Both the position numbers and the translations under genes were made by a program. A DNA stretch of 64,000 bases from Desulfomonilia bacterium. Lineage in GTDB: Bacteria; Desulfobacterota; Desulfomonilia; UBA1062. Shown here in pieces: positions 40,148 through 49,864 of the stretch (position 1 is the stretch's first letter; every line of letters starts with the position of its first letter). The stretch is taken from contig DATCTV010000062.1 of the NCBI GenBank assembly GCA_036567785.1, positions 358,212 to 422,211 of the forward strand. Direction: 5' to 3'. A model generated the notes under the pieces. It had not been told where the DNA came from, did not search any database, and was given only the letters and a program-made list of their open reading frames with translations.

Positions 40148-42160
40148 CTAATTGGTTTGAGTATACATCTTCTCTATATCGCTTTTGAACTTTTCATAAA
40201 CAACGCGGCGTTTCACCTTCATTGTGGGCGTTAATTCGCCTGTTGAGATATCGAAGGGGTTTGCGAGTATCCTGAAGGTCCTAATCTGCTCAAACCTTGC
40301 AAGTCTTGCATTAACAAAATCGATCTCTTTCTGTATCAGGGATTCGATTTCGGGCAGATTCACAAGCTCCTGGATGGAATTATACGGTATGTTCTTACCC
40401 CTCGCGAATTTTTCGAGTGCACGGTAATCGGGAATTATGAGTGCGGAAATGAACTTTCTGTTGTCGCCGACAAGACAGACCTGGTCGATATAGGGCCTTG
40501 CTATCAGAGACACCTCGATAGGGTGGGGTGCTATATTCTTTCCGCCTGTGGTCACGAAGAGTTCCTTTTTCCTGTCCGTAATCTCGAGGAATCCGTCGGA
40601 GTCGAACCTTCCGATATCGCCAGTCTTGAACCATCCGTCATCGGTGAATGCTGCTGCTGTTTCTTCAGGCATGCGCCAGTATCCCTTGAATATCTGCGGC
40701 CCTTTAACCAGCAATTCTCCGTCTTCAGCGACCTTTTCAATGGTGCCGATTACCGGCCGGCCGACAGTTCCCGGTTTTACGCGCATCTTATATACAAGAG
40801 TATAATAGGTCAGCGCCAGCTTGAGTCCAAGCGCCGGGTGGGAATAAGGTGATATTCCCTTTGACTGGCATACAACCATAAGCTCCGTCGTCATATCTAT
40901 GAGACTTTTCCTGATCCATTTACGTAAAGGTGTTTTAGGTGCTTCATCGATGAATGCGGGTTCGTTGAAATTTATCACAGGACTTGTTTCTGTAAGCCCG
41001 TACCCTTCGTTAAGCTGGATTCCCAGTGAGCGGAAGAACGTGCAGACCTCTTTTGAAAGCTTTCCTCCTCCCGAAAGGGCCAACACCAGACGGTCGAGGC
41101 CCATTAGTTCGCGGATTCTGTTGAAAACAAGGTTATTGGCCTGAGCAAAGGCGATCAGCTGGAAGATATTCATCTTTTTGCCGGTGGCCATGCTGTCGCA
41201 GTAAAGCTTTCCGATTTTCATCGCCAGGTCGAAGATCTTGCGGTAAGGCTTTTTCTGTTTTGCTACCGCTGACTTGACTCTCTCGAATGACTTCTCAAAA
41301 AACATGGGTATTGACGTAATGATATTTGGTCTTATTTCAAGGAGGTCCTCCTGAAGTGTTTTATAATCCCTGGCAAATGCCAGAGTACCGCCCAGATACA
41401 GCCCTGATACATGATAGTCGCTTGTCCTGGCATATGAATGGCACAGGGGCAGGTGTATGAGCGAAACAAGATGCAGTTCCAGCTCCTTCTGCCTCCGCAT
41501 CATCTCGGAGTTTGTACATTGAATAATATTTGCCATCCAGTTGCCCTGTGAAATGACGACCCCTTTGGAAAGTCCTGTCGTGCCTGATGTATATATGATC
41601 GATGCAATATCATCGGGTATTACACGCTGTATGCATTCTTCAATTTCGGCGGCGCTTATTTTTTCTCCGAGCCTGAATGCCTCATTGAGCGAATATGAAT
41701 TATCAGGCCTTTCACCGTCAAAAGGTGTTATGACGATAACTGGAAACCTTTGAAGTCCTTCGCATGCCGTATTGATCTTGATGGCCTTATCGACTGTTGA
41801 TACTATTGCAAGTTTCGGTTCGCAGTTCCCGATCATATGAACAAGCTCATCCATTGAAACCGTCGGATAGAACGGGACGCCTATTGCACCGCATGCCTGG
41901 ATCGCCTGGTCAGCTATAATCCAGCGCGGCCTGCTTTCCGAAAAAATTACAGCCCTGTCCCCCCTTCCGAGCCCAAGGGCCCTGAGTCCCCTGGCCAGTG
42001 CAATGACTTCATTTCTGGCTTGTTCCCATGTAATGGATGAATAGGTTTGCGACGGGTTGCCGTCTTCATCGAACTTTCCCATCAGAAAAACATGCCTGCT
42101 GCCAAAATGCAGCGCCTGTGAGTGGAACAGCCCGCAAAGAGTATCGTTTCTGTAAGACAA
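40148..42160 (-). CDS. Long-chain fatty-acid-CoA ligase (AMP-forming)
   Basis: A 670-residue ANL-family enzyme activating fatty acids to acyl-CoA. Core motifs are I-I-Y-T-S-G-T-T-G-L-S-K-G (P-loop), Y-G-L-T-E-T-S-P-V, W-F-K-T-G-D-I-G-R-F and the C-terminal T-G-G-K-N-I-A-P segment. The insert between about 390 and 460 and the overall length fit the long-chain FadD15/FAA-like branch rather than acetyl-CoA synthetases. The start follows AGGAGG. Terminators or gaps on both sides suggest single transcription. Confidence 0.9.
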   Translation of the reverse strand: MSYRNDTLCGLFHSQALHFGSRHVFLMGKFDEDGNPSQTYSSITWEQARNEVIALARGLRALGLGRGDRAVIFSESRPRWIIADQAIQACGAIGVPFYPTVSMDELVHMIGNCEPKLAIVSTVDKAIKINTACEGLQRFPVIVITPFDGERPDNSYSLNEAFRLGEKISAAEIEECIQRVIPDDIASIIYTSGTTGLSKGVVISQGNWMANIIQCTNSEMMRRQKELELHLVSLIHLPLCHSYARTSDYHVSGLYLGGTLAFARDYKTLQEDLLEIRPNIITSIPMFFEKSFERVKSAVAKQKKPYRKIFDLAMKIGKLYCDSMATGKKMNIFQLIAFAQANNLVFNRIRELMGLDRLVLALSGGGKLSKEVCTFFRSLGIQLNEGYGLTETSPVINFNEPAFIDEAPKTPLRKWIRKSLIDMTTELMVVCQSKGISPYSHPALGLKLALTYYTLVYKMRVKPGTVGRPVIGTIEKVAEDGELLVKGPQIFKGYWRMPEETAAAFTDDGWFKTGDIGRFDSDGFLEITDRKKELFVTTGGKNIAPHPIEVSLIARPYIDQVCLVGDNRKFISALIIPDYRALEKFARGKNIPYNSIQELVNLPEIESLIQKEIDFVNARLARFEQIRTFRILANPFDISTGELTPTMKVKRRVVYEKFKSDIEKMYTQTN

Positions 42161-42198
42161 TGTACGCCTCCTTAATGAATAATTATTATTTCAAAATA

Positions 42199-42224
42199 AA
42201 AGTCCGGTTTATAATCCGGACTTC
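42199..42224 (-). terminator. Hairpin at the end of the TPR-protein gene
   Basis: AAGTCCGG (42200-42207) pairs with CCGGACTT (42216-42223) around an 8-base loop, and on the minus strand is followed by a T-rich run (TTATTTTG). It overlaps the last base of the stop codon of the TPR gene and lies in the 62-base gap before the acyl-CoA ligase gene. Confidence 0.75.
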
Positions 42225-43431
42225 ATTTCTCTTTTTTCAGCTTATTGTAGAGAAGTCTTGAAAATCTCTGATGGCAACGATTTTCAGCCATGGCATTCTT
42301 GTCGCGGTCTGGGTCCATGACAAGAACATCCTCAAGGATTTTCATGGCCTCTTTCTTTTTGCCCTTGTACGCGAGCACGTCGGCTTTTGCGTAAGGTATA
42401 TAGAGATAGTCAGGATACAGCATCATTGCCAGATCGAGGGATATCATCTCGTTTTCGAGCGATACGCCTGCTATGCCCATGCCTTTTTCAGCAAGCCATC
42501 CTGTATTCGTGATCATGGTGCCCAGTGTCAGGTTCGGACCGAAATAATAATAAAGAGAATTTTCATATGAACAGAAGAGCAGAAGCCCTACAAAGGTTGT
42601 TAAATATTTTGCCTGAGTCAGAATATTTGCATACTGAAGAGACCTGGCAAGATTCAGCTGGTACCAGTATGTGGCAGGTACGCTGTGGGGAAGCAGCCTT
42701 TTCGCTTTCTCACCGTACTGCGTGCCCTTTTTATAGTAAGGCATTGCCTTGGAGTCATGCATGTCCATGGACGACCAGTATTCGCCGAGATAATAGTTCC
42801 CCCTGCATGCCCAGACCTGGACCATTCCGTCACCGGGATTTTGAGCAGCCATTTCATCAAGCATTTTTACTGCGGAGACGGCCTTTTCAATATCGTTTCG
42901 TTCCTGCCACAGCTCATAAAATTTATCCCAGCCGGGCTGGTTGGGCATAAGCGGCAGTGCTTCTCCGGTTGGAAGAGGGACAACGGATTTTATCCATTGT
43001 CCGTGTTTAGCCATTATTTCATTATAACTGTAAATATTTGGGACAGCGTCGATCAGCAGCTTGAATGCGGTTATGTTGTCCTTGTCGATTCCATGAGCCT
43101 TGACACAGTATGCTTCCGAAAGTTTGTAGTCGGAACTTTTATTGTGACGCTTTCCCTTTATGCTGTAAGCCTTTGAAAGCCAGAGATTAACCTCGAGATT
43201 ATTGGGATTCTTCTGCTCTATGCCCTTTAAGCAGGCAATTATCTGGTTTATGTTTTTCCCGTCCCAGTGCTTGTCCCAAAGGGTTCTGAACGTTGCCCAG
43301 CCGGGATCGTTATTGGGAATTGGAATGTCCATATCCCAGACCCCAGCCTGGGAAGCAGTCAAAAGAAAGAAAAACATTACAAAAAATAAAGCAGATGTTT
43401 TAATTCCAAATGGCAGAGACTGAAAATTCAT
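42223..43431 (-). CDS. Exported TPR-like protein, unknown function
   Basis: 402 residues with an N-terminal signal peptide (about 1-29, LFFVMFFFLLTASQA). The body has helical tetratricopeptide-like repeats: W-L-S-K-A-Y-S-I-K-G near 85 and the final A-K-A-D-V-L-A-Y-K-G-K-K-K-E-A-M-K-I-L-E-D-V-L near 355-380. A P-G-W-x3-x-L-W motif occurs twice (PGWATFRTLWDK, PGWDKFYELWQE), marking an internal duplication. It is probably periplasmic. I do not recognise the family. It is divergent from the CoA-transferase at 43641, with two palindromes between them. Confidence 0.72.
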   Translation of the reverse strand: MNFQSLPFGIKTSALFFVMFFFLLTASQAGVWDMDIPIPNNDPGWATFRTLWDKHWDGKNINQIIACLKGIEQKNPNNLEVNLWLSKAYSIKGKRHNKSSDYKLSEAYCVKAHGIDKDNITAFKLLIDAVPNIYSYNEIMAKHGQWIKSVVPLPTGEALPLMPNQPGWDKFYELWQERNDIEKAVSAVKMLDEMAAQNPGDGMVQVWACRGNYYLGEYWSSMDMHDSKAMPYYKKGTQYGEKAKRLLPHSVPATYWYQLNLARSLQYANILTQAKYLTTFVGLLLFCSYENSLYYYFGPNLTLGTMITNTGWLAEKGMGIAGVSLENEMISLDLAMMLYPDYLYIPYAKADVLAYKGKKKEAMKILEDVLVMDPDRDKNAMAENRCHQRFSRLLYNKLKKEK

Positions 43432-43569
43432 AAATAATTCCTCCTTGATATTTGAAAGACCTAATACTTGGCCTGATGATATATCAACGAAGATCGCATT
43501 TTTACAAATAATAAGTTATTGAAGATTTTCGTCAAGCATGTAATCGTAAAAATATACAATTTAATTAAG

Positions 43570-43594
43570 AGTTTACAGGTGATACTTGTAAACT
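43570..43594. promoter_or_regulatory. Palindrome AGTTTACA-n9-TGTAAACT in the divergent intergenic region
   Basis: Two perfect 8-base inverted arms separated by nine bases, 46 bases upstream of the CoA-transferase start and about 140 bases from the TPR start. There is no U-run on either side. The placement between divergent genes favours an operator over a terminator. Confidence 0.5.
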
Positions 43595-43604
43595 AAATTT
43601 ACAT

Positions 43605-43625
43605 TGATTGTAATATTCACAATCA
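43605..43625. promoter_or_regulatory. Palindrome TGATTGT-n7-ACAATCA just upstream of the CoA-transferase gene
   Basis: Seven-base perfect inverted arms ending six bases before the GGAGG ribosome binding site (43632-43636) of the class III CoA-transferase. It could be a second operator half-set or an mRNA hairpin that affects initiation. The sequence differs from the neighbouring palindrome, so two regulators or two functions are possible. Confidence 0.5.
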
Positions 43626-43640
43626 GATTGGAGGTAAACA

Positions 43641-44846
43641 ATGAGTGTTCTTGAAGGAATCAGGGTTATAGAACTTGCACAGTTCATATCAGGTTCGCGA
43701 TGCACCCAGATTCTTGCGGACATGGGGGCCGAAGTTGTCCATGTGGAACCGCCTGAAGGTCAGACTCTGAGGATAATATTCGGACTGGTGCCCGGTGCGG
43801 AAAGGGGTTTCTCGGTATTCAACAGGAACAAGTACGGGCTGGCGATTGATTTCAGAAAACCCGAAGGCAGTGATGCCGTAAGGCGGCTTGTCAAGGAGAC
43901 GGATGTATTCGTGCATAATCATGTTCCAGGTTCACTCGAGAAATATGGTCTCGGCTATGATGATCTGAAAAAAATAAAAAAAGACATTATACATGTATCC
44001 ATCTCCGGATTCGGCGAGACAGGCGTTAATCCCGAAAGGGTTGCTTTTGACATAATAACCCAGGCCACATCAGGACATTTCTGGAATGATCAGAAAGGAC
44101 TCAGAACACCTTCAAATTACTGGGCGGATCTTACGGCAGGCGCTTATGCAGCCAACGCCGTGCTGCTTGCCCTGATTAACCGGATGAAGACCGGCAACGG
44201 CCAGCACATAGACATGTCGATGCAGGATGTACTCTATTTCTCGAATTACAGGGCCATGCTGGATAGAGCGATCGGGCCCTCAATGGAAGATGCGAACAAA
44301 ACGCTCGGCAGGATGCCGAGGGATGTGCTCAATTCGGACGACCGCATGCCGTTTTACGGTTTTTTCAGGACCTCGGACGGTAAGGTCGCAATAGTGGCGA
44401 TAACATCCAGGCAATGGAAAGACCTTTCTGAAATCGTGGGCAGGCCTGAACTTCAAAATGATCCGAAGTACAACAACCTTATTTCCCAGATACGCAATCA
44501 CAACGAGGCGGTTGCAATAATTGAAGAATGGACGGTTCTGCACACATCGGCTGAGGTTGTAGAAAGTCTTGAAAAAAGGAAAATCCCCTGCGGAACAGCA
44601 TATACCTGCGAGCAGGTGAACTCGGATGAAAATCTGAAATCACGCGGTATGCTGACAAAAATAACCCACCCGCAATTCGGTGAAGTAGATATTCCCGGAA
44701 TACCGTACAAGTTCTCGGATACTGCCGGTTCTATCAGAATGCCGGGGCCCGGTCTGGGTGAGCACAATCTATTGATATTGAGAGACTGGCTCGGTTATAC
44801 CGATCAGGAACTGGATGAACTCAGAGAAAAGAAAATAATAAATTGA
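43641..44846 (+). CDS. Class III (CaiB/BaiF-type) CoA-transferase
   Basis: A 401-residue family III CoA-transferase, which moves CoA between carboxylic acids through an aspartyl anhydride. It shows IRVIELAQFISGSRCTQILADMGAEV and HVEPPEGQ, then N-R-N-K-Y-G-L-A-I-D and V-F-V-H-N-H-V-P-G-S. The catalytic Asp lies in Q-H-I-D-M-S-M-Q-D-V. The C-terminal R-G-M-L-T-K-I-x-H-P and P-G-P-G-L-G-E-H-N are standard. The substrate cannot be named. It is transcribed toward the tonB-like gene with a 4-base convergent gap. Confidence 0.9.
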   Translation: MSVLEGIRVIELAQFISGSRCTQILADMGAEVVHVEPPEGQTLRIIFGLVPGAERGFSVFNRNKYGLAIDFRKPEGSDAVRRLVKETDVFVHNHVPGSLEKYGLGYDDLKKIKKDIIHVSISGFGETGVNPERVAFDIITQATSGHFWNDQKGLRTPSNYWADLTAGAYAANAVLLALINRMKTGNGQHIDMSMQDVLYFSNYRAMLDRAIGPSMEDANKTLGRMPRDVLNSDDRMPFYGFFRTSDGKVAIVAITSRQWKDLSEIVGRPELQNDPKYNNLISQIRNHNEAVAIIEEWTVLHTSAEVVESLEKRKIPCGTAYTCEQVNSDENLKSRGMLTKITHPQFGEVDIPGIPYKFSDTAGSIRMPGPGLGEHNLLILRDWLGYTDQELDELREKKIIN

Positions 44847-44850
44847 TACC

Positions 44851-45423
44851 TCAGTTGTCGAGGACATAAAGAAAGCCGACCTCGATCTTGATACTGTTTT
44901 CCCGGGGCGGGAACGGGCTTGCATCAAGTACTGCCTTTGACGAGACGGCATCTAAGATTTTATAGCCCGAGCTTTTTTTCACCCTCAATGAAGTGACCCT
45001 GCCGGAACTGTCTATAATAAAAGTAATTTTAACATATCCGTGTATGCCTTCATCTGCAGCTTCCTGGGGATATTTATAGTTGATAAAAATTTTCCCCTTG
45101 ACCTTTCCGTAATAGCTGAGGTTGGCCTTATTGCTCGGGTCGTCAACGGGCGCTTCGTTGATCCTGTCAGACTGTTCTTCATTATAGTCGGATTTTTCAG
45201 TTTCTTTTGAATCAGGTTTCTCTTCCTGAGCTGTGACATTAAAATCCGTCCGGCTTGCTTTTTCGGATTCGGACTGTCCTTTAACCGCCGGAGAACCGAC
45301 TAGGGAAACTTTGATTATCCCGGGAGGTGCAATAATTCCAAACCTTTCCATGAGATAAAACGGAACCAGGACTGCCATATGAATGATAATGGAAACCGCA
45401 AGGCATGCATAGAACCTGTTCAT
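44851..45423 (-). CDS. TonB-family periplasmic-spanning protein
   Basis: 190 residues: a short cytoplasmic start, one membrane helix (about 6-26, CLAVSIIIHMAVLVPFYL, containing the S-x-x-x-H pair important in TonB), a charged spacer, and a C-terminal TonB domain (about 110-188). The last has YPQEAADEGIHGYVKITFIIDSSG, the family's Y-P-x-x-A-x-x-x-G-x-x-G-x-V pattern. The spacer is acidic/Lys-rich rather than Pro-rich. No exbB/exbD or outer-membrane receptor lies nearby, so its energising partners are elsewhere. Confidence 0.85.
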   Translation of the reverse strand: MNRFYACLAVSIIIHMAVLVPFYLMERFGIIAPPGIIKVSLVGSPAVKGQSESEKASRTDFNVTAQEEKPDSKETEKSDYNEEQSDRINEAPVDDPSNKANLSYYGKVKGKIFINYKYPQEAADEGIHGYVKITFIIDSSGRVTSLRVKKSSGYKILDAVSSKAVLDASPFPPRENSIKIEVGFLYVLDN

Positions 45424-45496
45424 AAGTATTCAATTTACCGGCAGGGTGAAACAGAGTCAAGGTGTGATGCAGATAAACTGACCTATTGGAATTATG

Positions 45497-46267
45497 CTAC
45501 CTGCCGATTATAAGCCTGTGCGGGTCGATTTCATCGCGCAGGATTTTAAGTTCCTGTGCGGTAGGCGACTTTGTGACAAAGATTTTAGGGGCCTTGAGCA
45601 GTTCGAATCCGCAGTTCTTCTGGATATCATCGAATGTACAGCCGGGATTGACCGATATCACCCTCATGCGTTTGCTCTCGGGCTCGAAGTCCATCACGGC
45701 CATATTGGTTATAACCCTGTAAGGCCCGGTACCCGGCGGCAATCCTTTTTCCGTACGCGAATTCCCGCCCTGAAGCCAGCCGGGAGTTGTCATGAAATCG
45801 AGCTTTTCTACAAAACGACTTTTTTCCTGCACCGACATAATGATAGTGCGCCAGCAGAGGGAGGCGAAGTCATTCGCGCCACCGCTGCCGGGCAGCCTTA
45901 TGGACGGTTTCCTGTAGTCGCTGCCCAGCATGGTTGAATTGATATTTCCATACATGTCTATCTGGGCGCCGCCCAGTATTGAATAGTCCACAAGACCGCG
46001 GCTGCATGCCTGCATTATTTCCATTGTGCCGCCCGCCATCACGGCCCTGTTGAATGTCCTGGAGTCTCCGACCGAAACGGGCATTTCAAGCAGTACAGGG
46101 TCTGTTCCGCCGGATTCGAACATAATCACCAGGTGAGGGGCCAGGGTCTTCTGTGCAAGCATTGCAGCTGCGCATGGCGCTCCGGTTCCGATTCCGGCAG
46201 TGTACCCGTTGCCCAGTTCACGGGCCGCAACACAGATCATCAGCTCCATGATATTATAGTCCCGCAT
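45497..46267 (-). CDS. Class I CoA-transferase, beta subunit (glutaconate-type)
   Basis: 256 residues, with M-F-E-S-G-G-T-D-P-V, which carries the probable catalytic Glu of family I CoA-transferases (E-S-G motif). LGGAQIDMYGNINS and G-S-G-G-A-N-D-F-A-S are typical of GctB-like subunits. The start overlaps the alpha-subunit gene by 14 bases, so the pair is co-translated. The N-terminus is shorter than in two-domain enzymes. Confidence 0.88.
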   Translation of the reverse strand: MRDYNIMELMICVAARELGNGYTAGIGTGAPCAAAMLAQKTLAPHLVIMFESGGTDPVLLEMPVSVGDSRTFNRAVMAGGTMEIMQACSRGLVDYSILGGAQIDMYGNINSTMLGSDYRKPSIRLPGSGGANDFASLCWRTIIMSVQEKSRFVEKLDFMTTPGWLQGGNSRTEKGLPPGTGPYRVITNMAVMDFEPESKRMRVISVNPGCTFDDIQKNCGFELLKAPKIFVTKSPTAQELKILRDEIDPHRLIIGR

Positions 46268-47267
46268 GGTGGGATTCCTCCTTATGAAGCATCAGTTCTC
46301 TGGCCCTTAATTCTTTAAGCCTTCCTGTACCTCCGTTTATCTGGATGTACGCTGCATGATCCTGACACTCATATATATTGCGCCTTAGAAATGCCCTGAA
46401 TTGAGCGTCATCATGCTGAAGGGAAAGCCACTCTTTCAAATGCTCTTCATCTGAAAAGTATTCATAAGGCATGCTTCCGGGATATGCCCCGTAAGGCACT
46501 TCGCATACGGCATCTGCAAGGTAATAGGGGATGACGGTATCCATCGGGTTTCGCCTTATTTCATCATTGGGAATAATGCGCTCGGCCGTGATGATCAGTT
46601 TTTTTGCCGCCCGGGCGAGATCATCGTCCGAAAAGAGGCTTCCCCTGATGCGGCAGTTGCCGTAGATATCCGCCTCATGAACATGTATCACAGCTACATC
46701 CGGATAGAGTGCGGGCTGCATCACAAGCTGCTTGCCGGTAAAGGGGCATTTAATGATTTTTGCAGCCGAATATTTGAATGTATCGGTAGCCATCATGTTT
46801 CTCGCAGTTATAAAAGGCATGCCCATGGCGGCTGCCTTCAGACGTGCAGCCATGCCGAAGTTCGACCACTCGCAGATCCTTACACGTCCGCTTTCAAGAT
46901 ATCTGCGTGCGCACAGGCTGATACCTCTGGCCTCCATGCCCGCGGCGCATGCCATGTCGACACGGTCGAAGACTTCACCTGCCGCCAGCACCTGAAAATC
47001 ATGAGTGGACGCGTTTCCTGCAAATCCCATATTTTTAAGTCCCTGTCTGACGATTTCATTGCAAGCCGCCAGCGGTGTCCGGTTGGACCCGAAGCCCCCG
47101 ATTGCAAGATATTCACCGTTATGAATGAACCTCTTTACAGCATCCTTGAGGCTCATCTGCTTGTTTGTCTTATTTCGTGATTTGCCGCGGAAATATTCCC
47201 GCGCTTTATCGGGATCGGGGTCAGTAAAAAGTTCTCCGGTACCTTCTTCTAATATGTCCATGTTCAC
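46254..47267 (-). CDS. Class I CoA-transferase, alpha subunit (glutaconate-type)
   Basis: 337 residues: a 35-residue charged N-terminal extension, then LKDAVKRFIHNGEYLAIGGFG, a G-F-A-G-N-A-S-T-H-D-F segment, and FGMAARLKAAAMGMPF. PDVAVIHVHEADIYGN follows, the A-subunit V-x-H-x-x-x-x-D-x-x-G-N motif. It resembles glutaconate/3-oxoacid CoA-transferase A subunits. It sits 11 bases downstream of the fused class I CoA-transferase gene, so two different class I transferases share one operon. Confidence 0.88.
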   Translation of the reverse strand: MNMDILEEGTGELFTDPDPDKAREYFRGKSRNKTNKQMSLKDAVKRFIHNGEYLAIGGFGSNRTPLAACNEIVRQGLKNMGFAGNASTHDFQVLAAGEVFDRVDMACAAGMEARGISLCARRYLESGRVRICEWSNFGMAARLKAAAMGMPFITARNMMATDTFKYSAAKIIKCPFTGKQLVMQPALYPDVAVIHVHEADIYGNCRIRGSLFSDDDLARAAKKLIITAERIIPNDEIRRNPMDTVIPYYLADAVCEVPYGAYPGSMPYEYFSDEEHLKEWLSLQHDDAQFRAFLRRNIYECQDHAAYIQINGGTGRLKELRARELMLHKEESHHAGL

Positions 47268-47278
47268 CCGCTCCCTGT

Positions 47279-48850
47279 TCAGATTTTCTTTTTTGCGGAA
47301 ATCTCGTCATGGATTCCCATCTTTTCATCAAAGAATATCCTTTCATCCATGAGACGCATATCAGGTGCGATGTGAGGAACAAATTCCATCTCGTCAAGCA
47401 CGTCGCGTTTTAGGTCAAGCCCGGGAGCGATTTCCGTCAATGTTACGCCTTCGTCCCTGAGTTCGAATACGGCGCGCTCCGTTATATAAAGCACCTTCTG
47501 CCCGGTCTCCCGTGCATATTCGCCGCTGAACGTGATCTGTTCGACATTTTCGACAAATTTCTTTCCGCGTCCCTGTTTGACGACCTTCATTCTGCCGTCG
47601 GTAACTTTGACTTCGGAGCCGACCGTAAGCGTACCTATGAACATGACTTCCCTGGCATTCTGTGTGATGTTTATAAACCCGCCGCAGCCCGCCATCCTGG
47701 TACCGAATCTGCTGACATTGAGATTGCCGTGCCTGTCTGTCTGGGCCATCCCCAGAAACGCCATGTCGAGGCCGTTTCCATCATAGAAATCAAACATGTA
47801 TGGCTGGTCGATTATTGCCTGTGCGTTTGCCGAGGCGCCGAAGCTGAGTCCCATGGCAGGCACCCCTCCGATCGGCCCTGACTCCACTGTGAGAGTGAAC
47901 AGATTGTGTATGCCCTCTTCGGCGGCAACGGCGGCAATTCCGTCCGCCATCCCTATGCCGAGATTTACTATCGCACCTGGTGTCAGTTCCATTGCCGCCC
48001 TGCGGCTGATGATCTTGCGCGTCGTGAACGCCATGGGTTCCATATTTTCCATAGGTGCGTAAATTTCGCCTGTATAGGTTGGATTATAGACTTCAAGGAA
48101 GGTCTGCCAGTGGTTTTCGGGTCTTGCTACAACAACCGCATCGACAAATATTCCCGGTACCCTGACATCCATGGGCCTGAACCTTCCGTTCTCTGATATT
48201 CTCTCTACCTGGGCGATTGTTATCCCGCCCGAATTTCTTGCCGCCTGCGCCATGGACAGCATCTCGAGCGAAGTGCTTTCCTTCTCCATGCGGATGTTTC
48301 CCTGCTTGTCGGCGGTCGTGCCGCGGATGAGCGCCACGTTTATCGGAAATGCCTTGTAGAAGAGGCGCTCCTGTCCATTTATATTGATGAGCTCGACGAG
48401 GTCTTCGGTGGTCCTGGCGTTTACTTTGCCGCCTTCAAGTCTTGGATCGACAAATGTTTTGAGCCCGGTGTGCGTTATAAACCCGGGGCGTTTGCCCGCA
48501 ATTTCACGAAACAGGCATGAGATTGCGCCCTGAGGGAAGTTATATGCCTCGACCTTGTTTTCCAGCGCCATTTTACCGAGTTTGGGTGCCAGGTTCCAGT
48601 AGCCTTCGATCACCCGTTTGATCAGGCCCTCATGCGCCAGATGGTTGAGCCCTTTGTCTTTTCCGTCTCCCTGACCGGCTGCCCCTACAATGGTCAGGTT
48701 CCTGGGACGGCCTTTTTCAAGGAATATTCGTTCAATACCGGATGTAAGCTCTTCAGGGTGGGCATTGCCCACGAAACCGCCTACGGCAACTGTATCACCG
48801 TCTTTGATCAGTCCGATCGCCTGCTCCACGCTCATGATTTTGCCTGACAT
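47279..48850 (-). CDS. Fused class I CoA-transferase (propionate/acetoacetate type)
   Basis: A single chain of about 523 residues joining alpha and beta domains, like YdiF and propionate CoA-transferase. The alpha part has [25 protein letters not shown] and [12 protein letters not shown]; the beta part has [10 protein letters not shown] and the catalytic Glu in [10 protein letters not shown], then [11 protein letters not shown] 48850 is chosen: GGAGG lies five bases upstream inside the end of the dehydrogenase gene, one base after its stop. An in-frame ATG at 48868 would overlap that gene further. Its likely acyl partners are short-chain acids such as acetoacetate, propionate or butyrate. Confidence 0.9.
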   Translation of the reverse strand: MSGKIMSVEQAIGLIKDGDTVAVGGFVGNAHPEELTSGIERIFLEKGRPRNLTIVGAAGQGDGKDKGLNHLAHEGLIKRVIEGYWNLAPKLGKMALENKVEAYNFPQGAISCLFREIAGKRPGFITHTGLKTFVDPRLEGGKVNARTTEDLVELININGQERLFYKAFPINVALIRGTTADKQGNIRMEKESTSLEMLSMAQAARNSGGITIAQVERISENGRFRPMDVRVPGIFVDAVVVARPENHWQTFLEVYNPTYTGEIYAPMENMEPMAFTTRKIISRRAAMELTPGAIVNLGIGMADGIAAVAAEEGIHNLFTLTVESGPIGGVPAMGLSFGASANAQAIIDQPYMFDFYDGNGLDMAFLGMAQTDRHGNLNVSRFGTRMAGCGGFINITQNAREVMFIGTLTVGSEVKVTDGRMKVVKQGRGKKFVENVEQITFSGEYARETGQKVLYITERAVFELRDEGVTLTEIAPGLDLKRDVLDEMEFVPHIAPDMRLMDERIFFDEKMGIHDEISAKKKI

Positions 48851-48851
48851 G

Positions 48852-49799
48852 TCAGCCTCCATAGACAAGCTTTATAAGCTCGAATATCTTGTCATCCCGC
48901 CATTTGACAAAATCCTTGAAGCTGCGGCCTTTCATCTCTTCCTTAATGCCTTCGATTAGCTTTTCCTTCATCGGTTCGGTTATATAATTCCAGGTTGTCA
49001 GCTCCTCCCAGATTGCCTTGAATGTCGTGTTGCCGATGCCGTCGATGAAGTGGCCGACGCCCCCGTCTTCTCCTCCGCCCAGATGGTAGATCATGTGCGA
49101 ACCCATAAGCGCCCATCTGAGCCCGGGGCCTGCATAAAGCGCCTTGTCAACATCTTCCACACTGGCGACTCCGTTTTCCACAAGGTCGATGGCTTCGCGC
49201 CACAGCGCTACTGCAAGCCTGTTGCCGATGAATCCGGGCACCTCTTTTTTAACAAGGACGGGTATCTTGCCGAGATGTTCCATGAATCTGATGCTGGTCT
49301 TGACCGTGGCATCGGACGTATCCCTGCCTGGTACGATTTCGATCAGGGGAATAAGGTGCGGCGGATTCCATGGATGGGTAATGACGCACCTGTCCTTGTG
49401 TTTTACCGATTGCTGAATTTCGCTCATGCATAAACCCGAAGAGCTGCTCCCGATTATTGTCGAAGCAGGAGCATGGCGGTCGATCTCTTCGAATACGGGC
49501 TTTTTGATTTCATATGTCTCGCCTGAACATTCCTCAATGAAATGGGCATCGCTGACGGCCTCTTTGATCTCCGAAACAAACCTGACCCGCTCAACAGCCT
49601 GGTTGCGGTCTTCTTTTGTCAAAACCCCTTTTTCAACAAAGAAATCGAGGTTAGAGCAGACCTGTTGATATCCCTTTTCCCTTGTTTCAGGTCTTCTCGA
49701 ATAGGCCGTAACCCGGTATCCTTTCTGTGCGAAAAGAGATACCCAGGCGGAGCCGATCACTCCTGTGCCTATTACTGCAACCCTTTCAATTCCATCCAT
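48852..49799 (-). CDS. 3-hydroxyacyl-CoA-dehydrogenase-family enzyme (carnitine-dehydrogenase/lambda-crystallin-like)
   Basis: A 315-residue NAD-dependent dehydrogenase: [13 protein letters not shown] (GxGxxG), [12 protein letters not shown], and the catalytic-His segment [27 protein letters not shown] opens the C-terminal domain. [17 protein letters not shown] motifs are more typical of L-carnitine and L-gulonate 3-dehydrogenases than of fatty-acid FadB enzymes. Its substrate may therefore be a short 3-hydroxy acid rather than an acyl-CoA. First gene of the operon reading into the CoA-transferases. Confidence 0.85.
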   Translation of the reverse strand: MDGIERVAVIGTGVIGSAWVSLFAQKGYRVTAYSRRPETREKGYQQVCSNLDFFVEKGVLTKEDRNQAVERVRFVSEIKEAVSDAHFIEECSGETYEIKKPVFEEIDRHAPASTIIGSSSSGLCMSEIQQSVKHKDRCVITHPWNPPHLIPLIEIVPGRDTSDATVKTSIRFMEHLGKIPVLVKKEVPGFIGNRLAVALWREAIDLVENGVASVEDVDKALYAGPGLRWALMGSHMIYHLGGGEDGGVGHFIDGIGNTTFKAIWEELTTWNYITEPMKEKLIEGIKEEMKGRSFKDFVKWRDDKIFELIKLVYGG

Positions 49800-49864
49800 T
49801 CCAGATACCTCTTATGAAGATAAAATATTGCTTATTAAGAAAAGATATTCGCAGGCCCGATTTA

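Noticed and set aside
45600..45612. tRNA T-arm-like GTTCGAATCC
   Set aside because: It lies inside the CoA-transferase beta-subunit gene and has no matching acceptor or anticodon stems around it.
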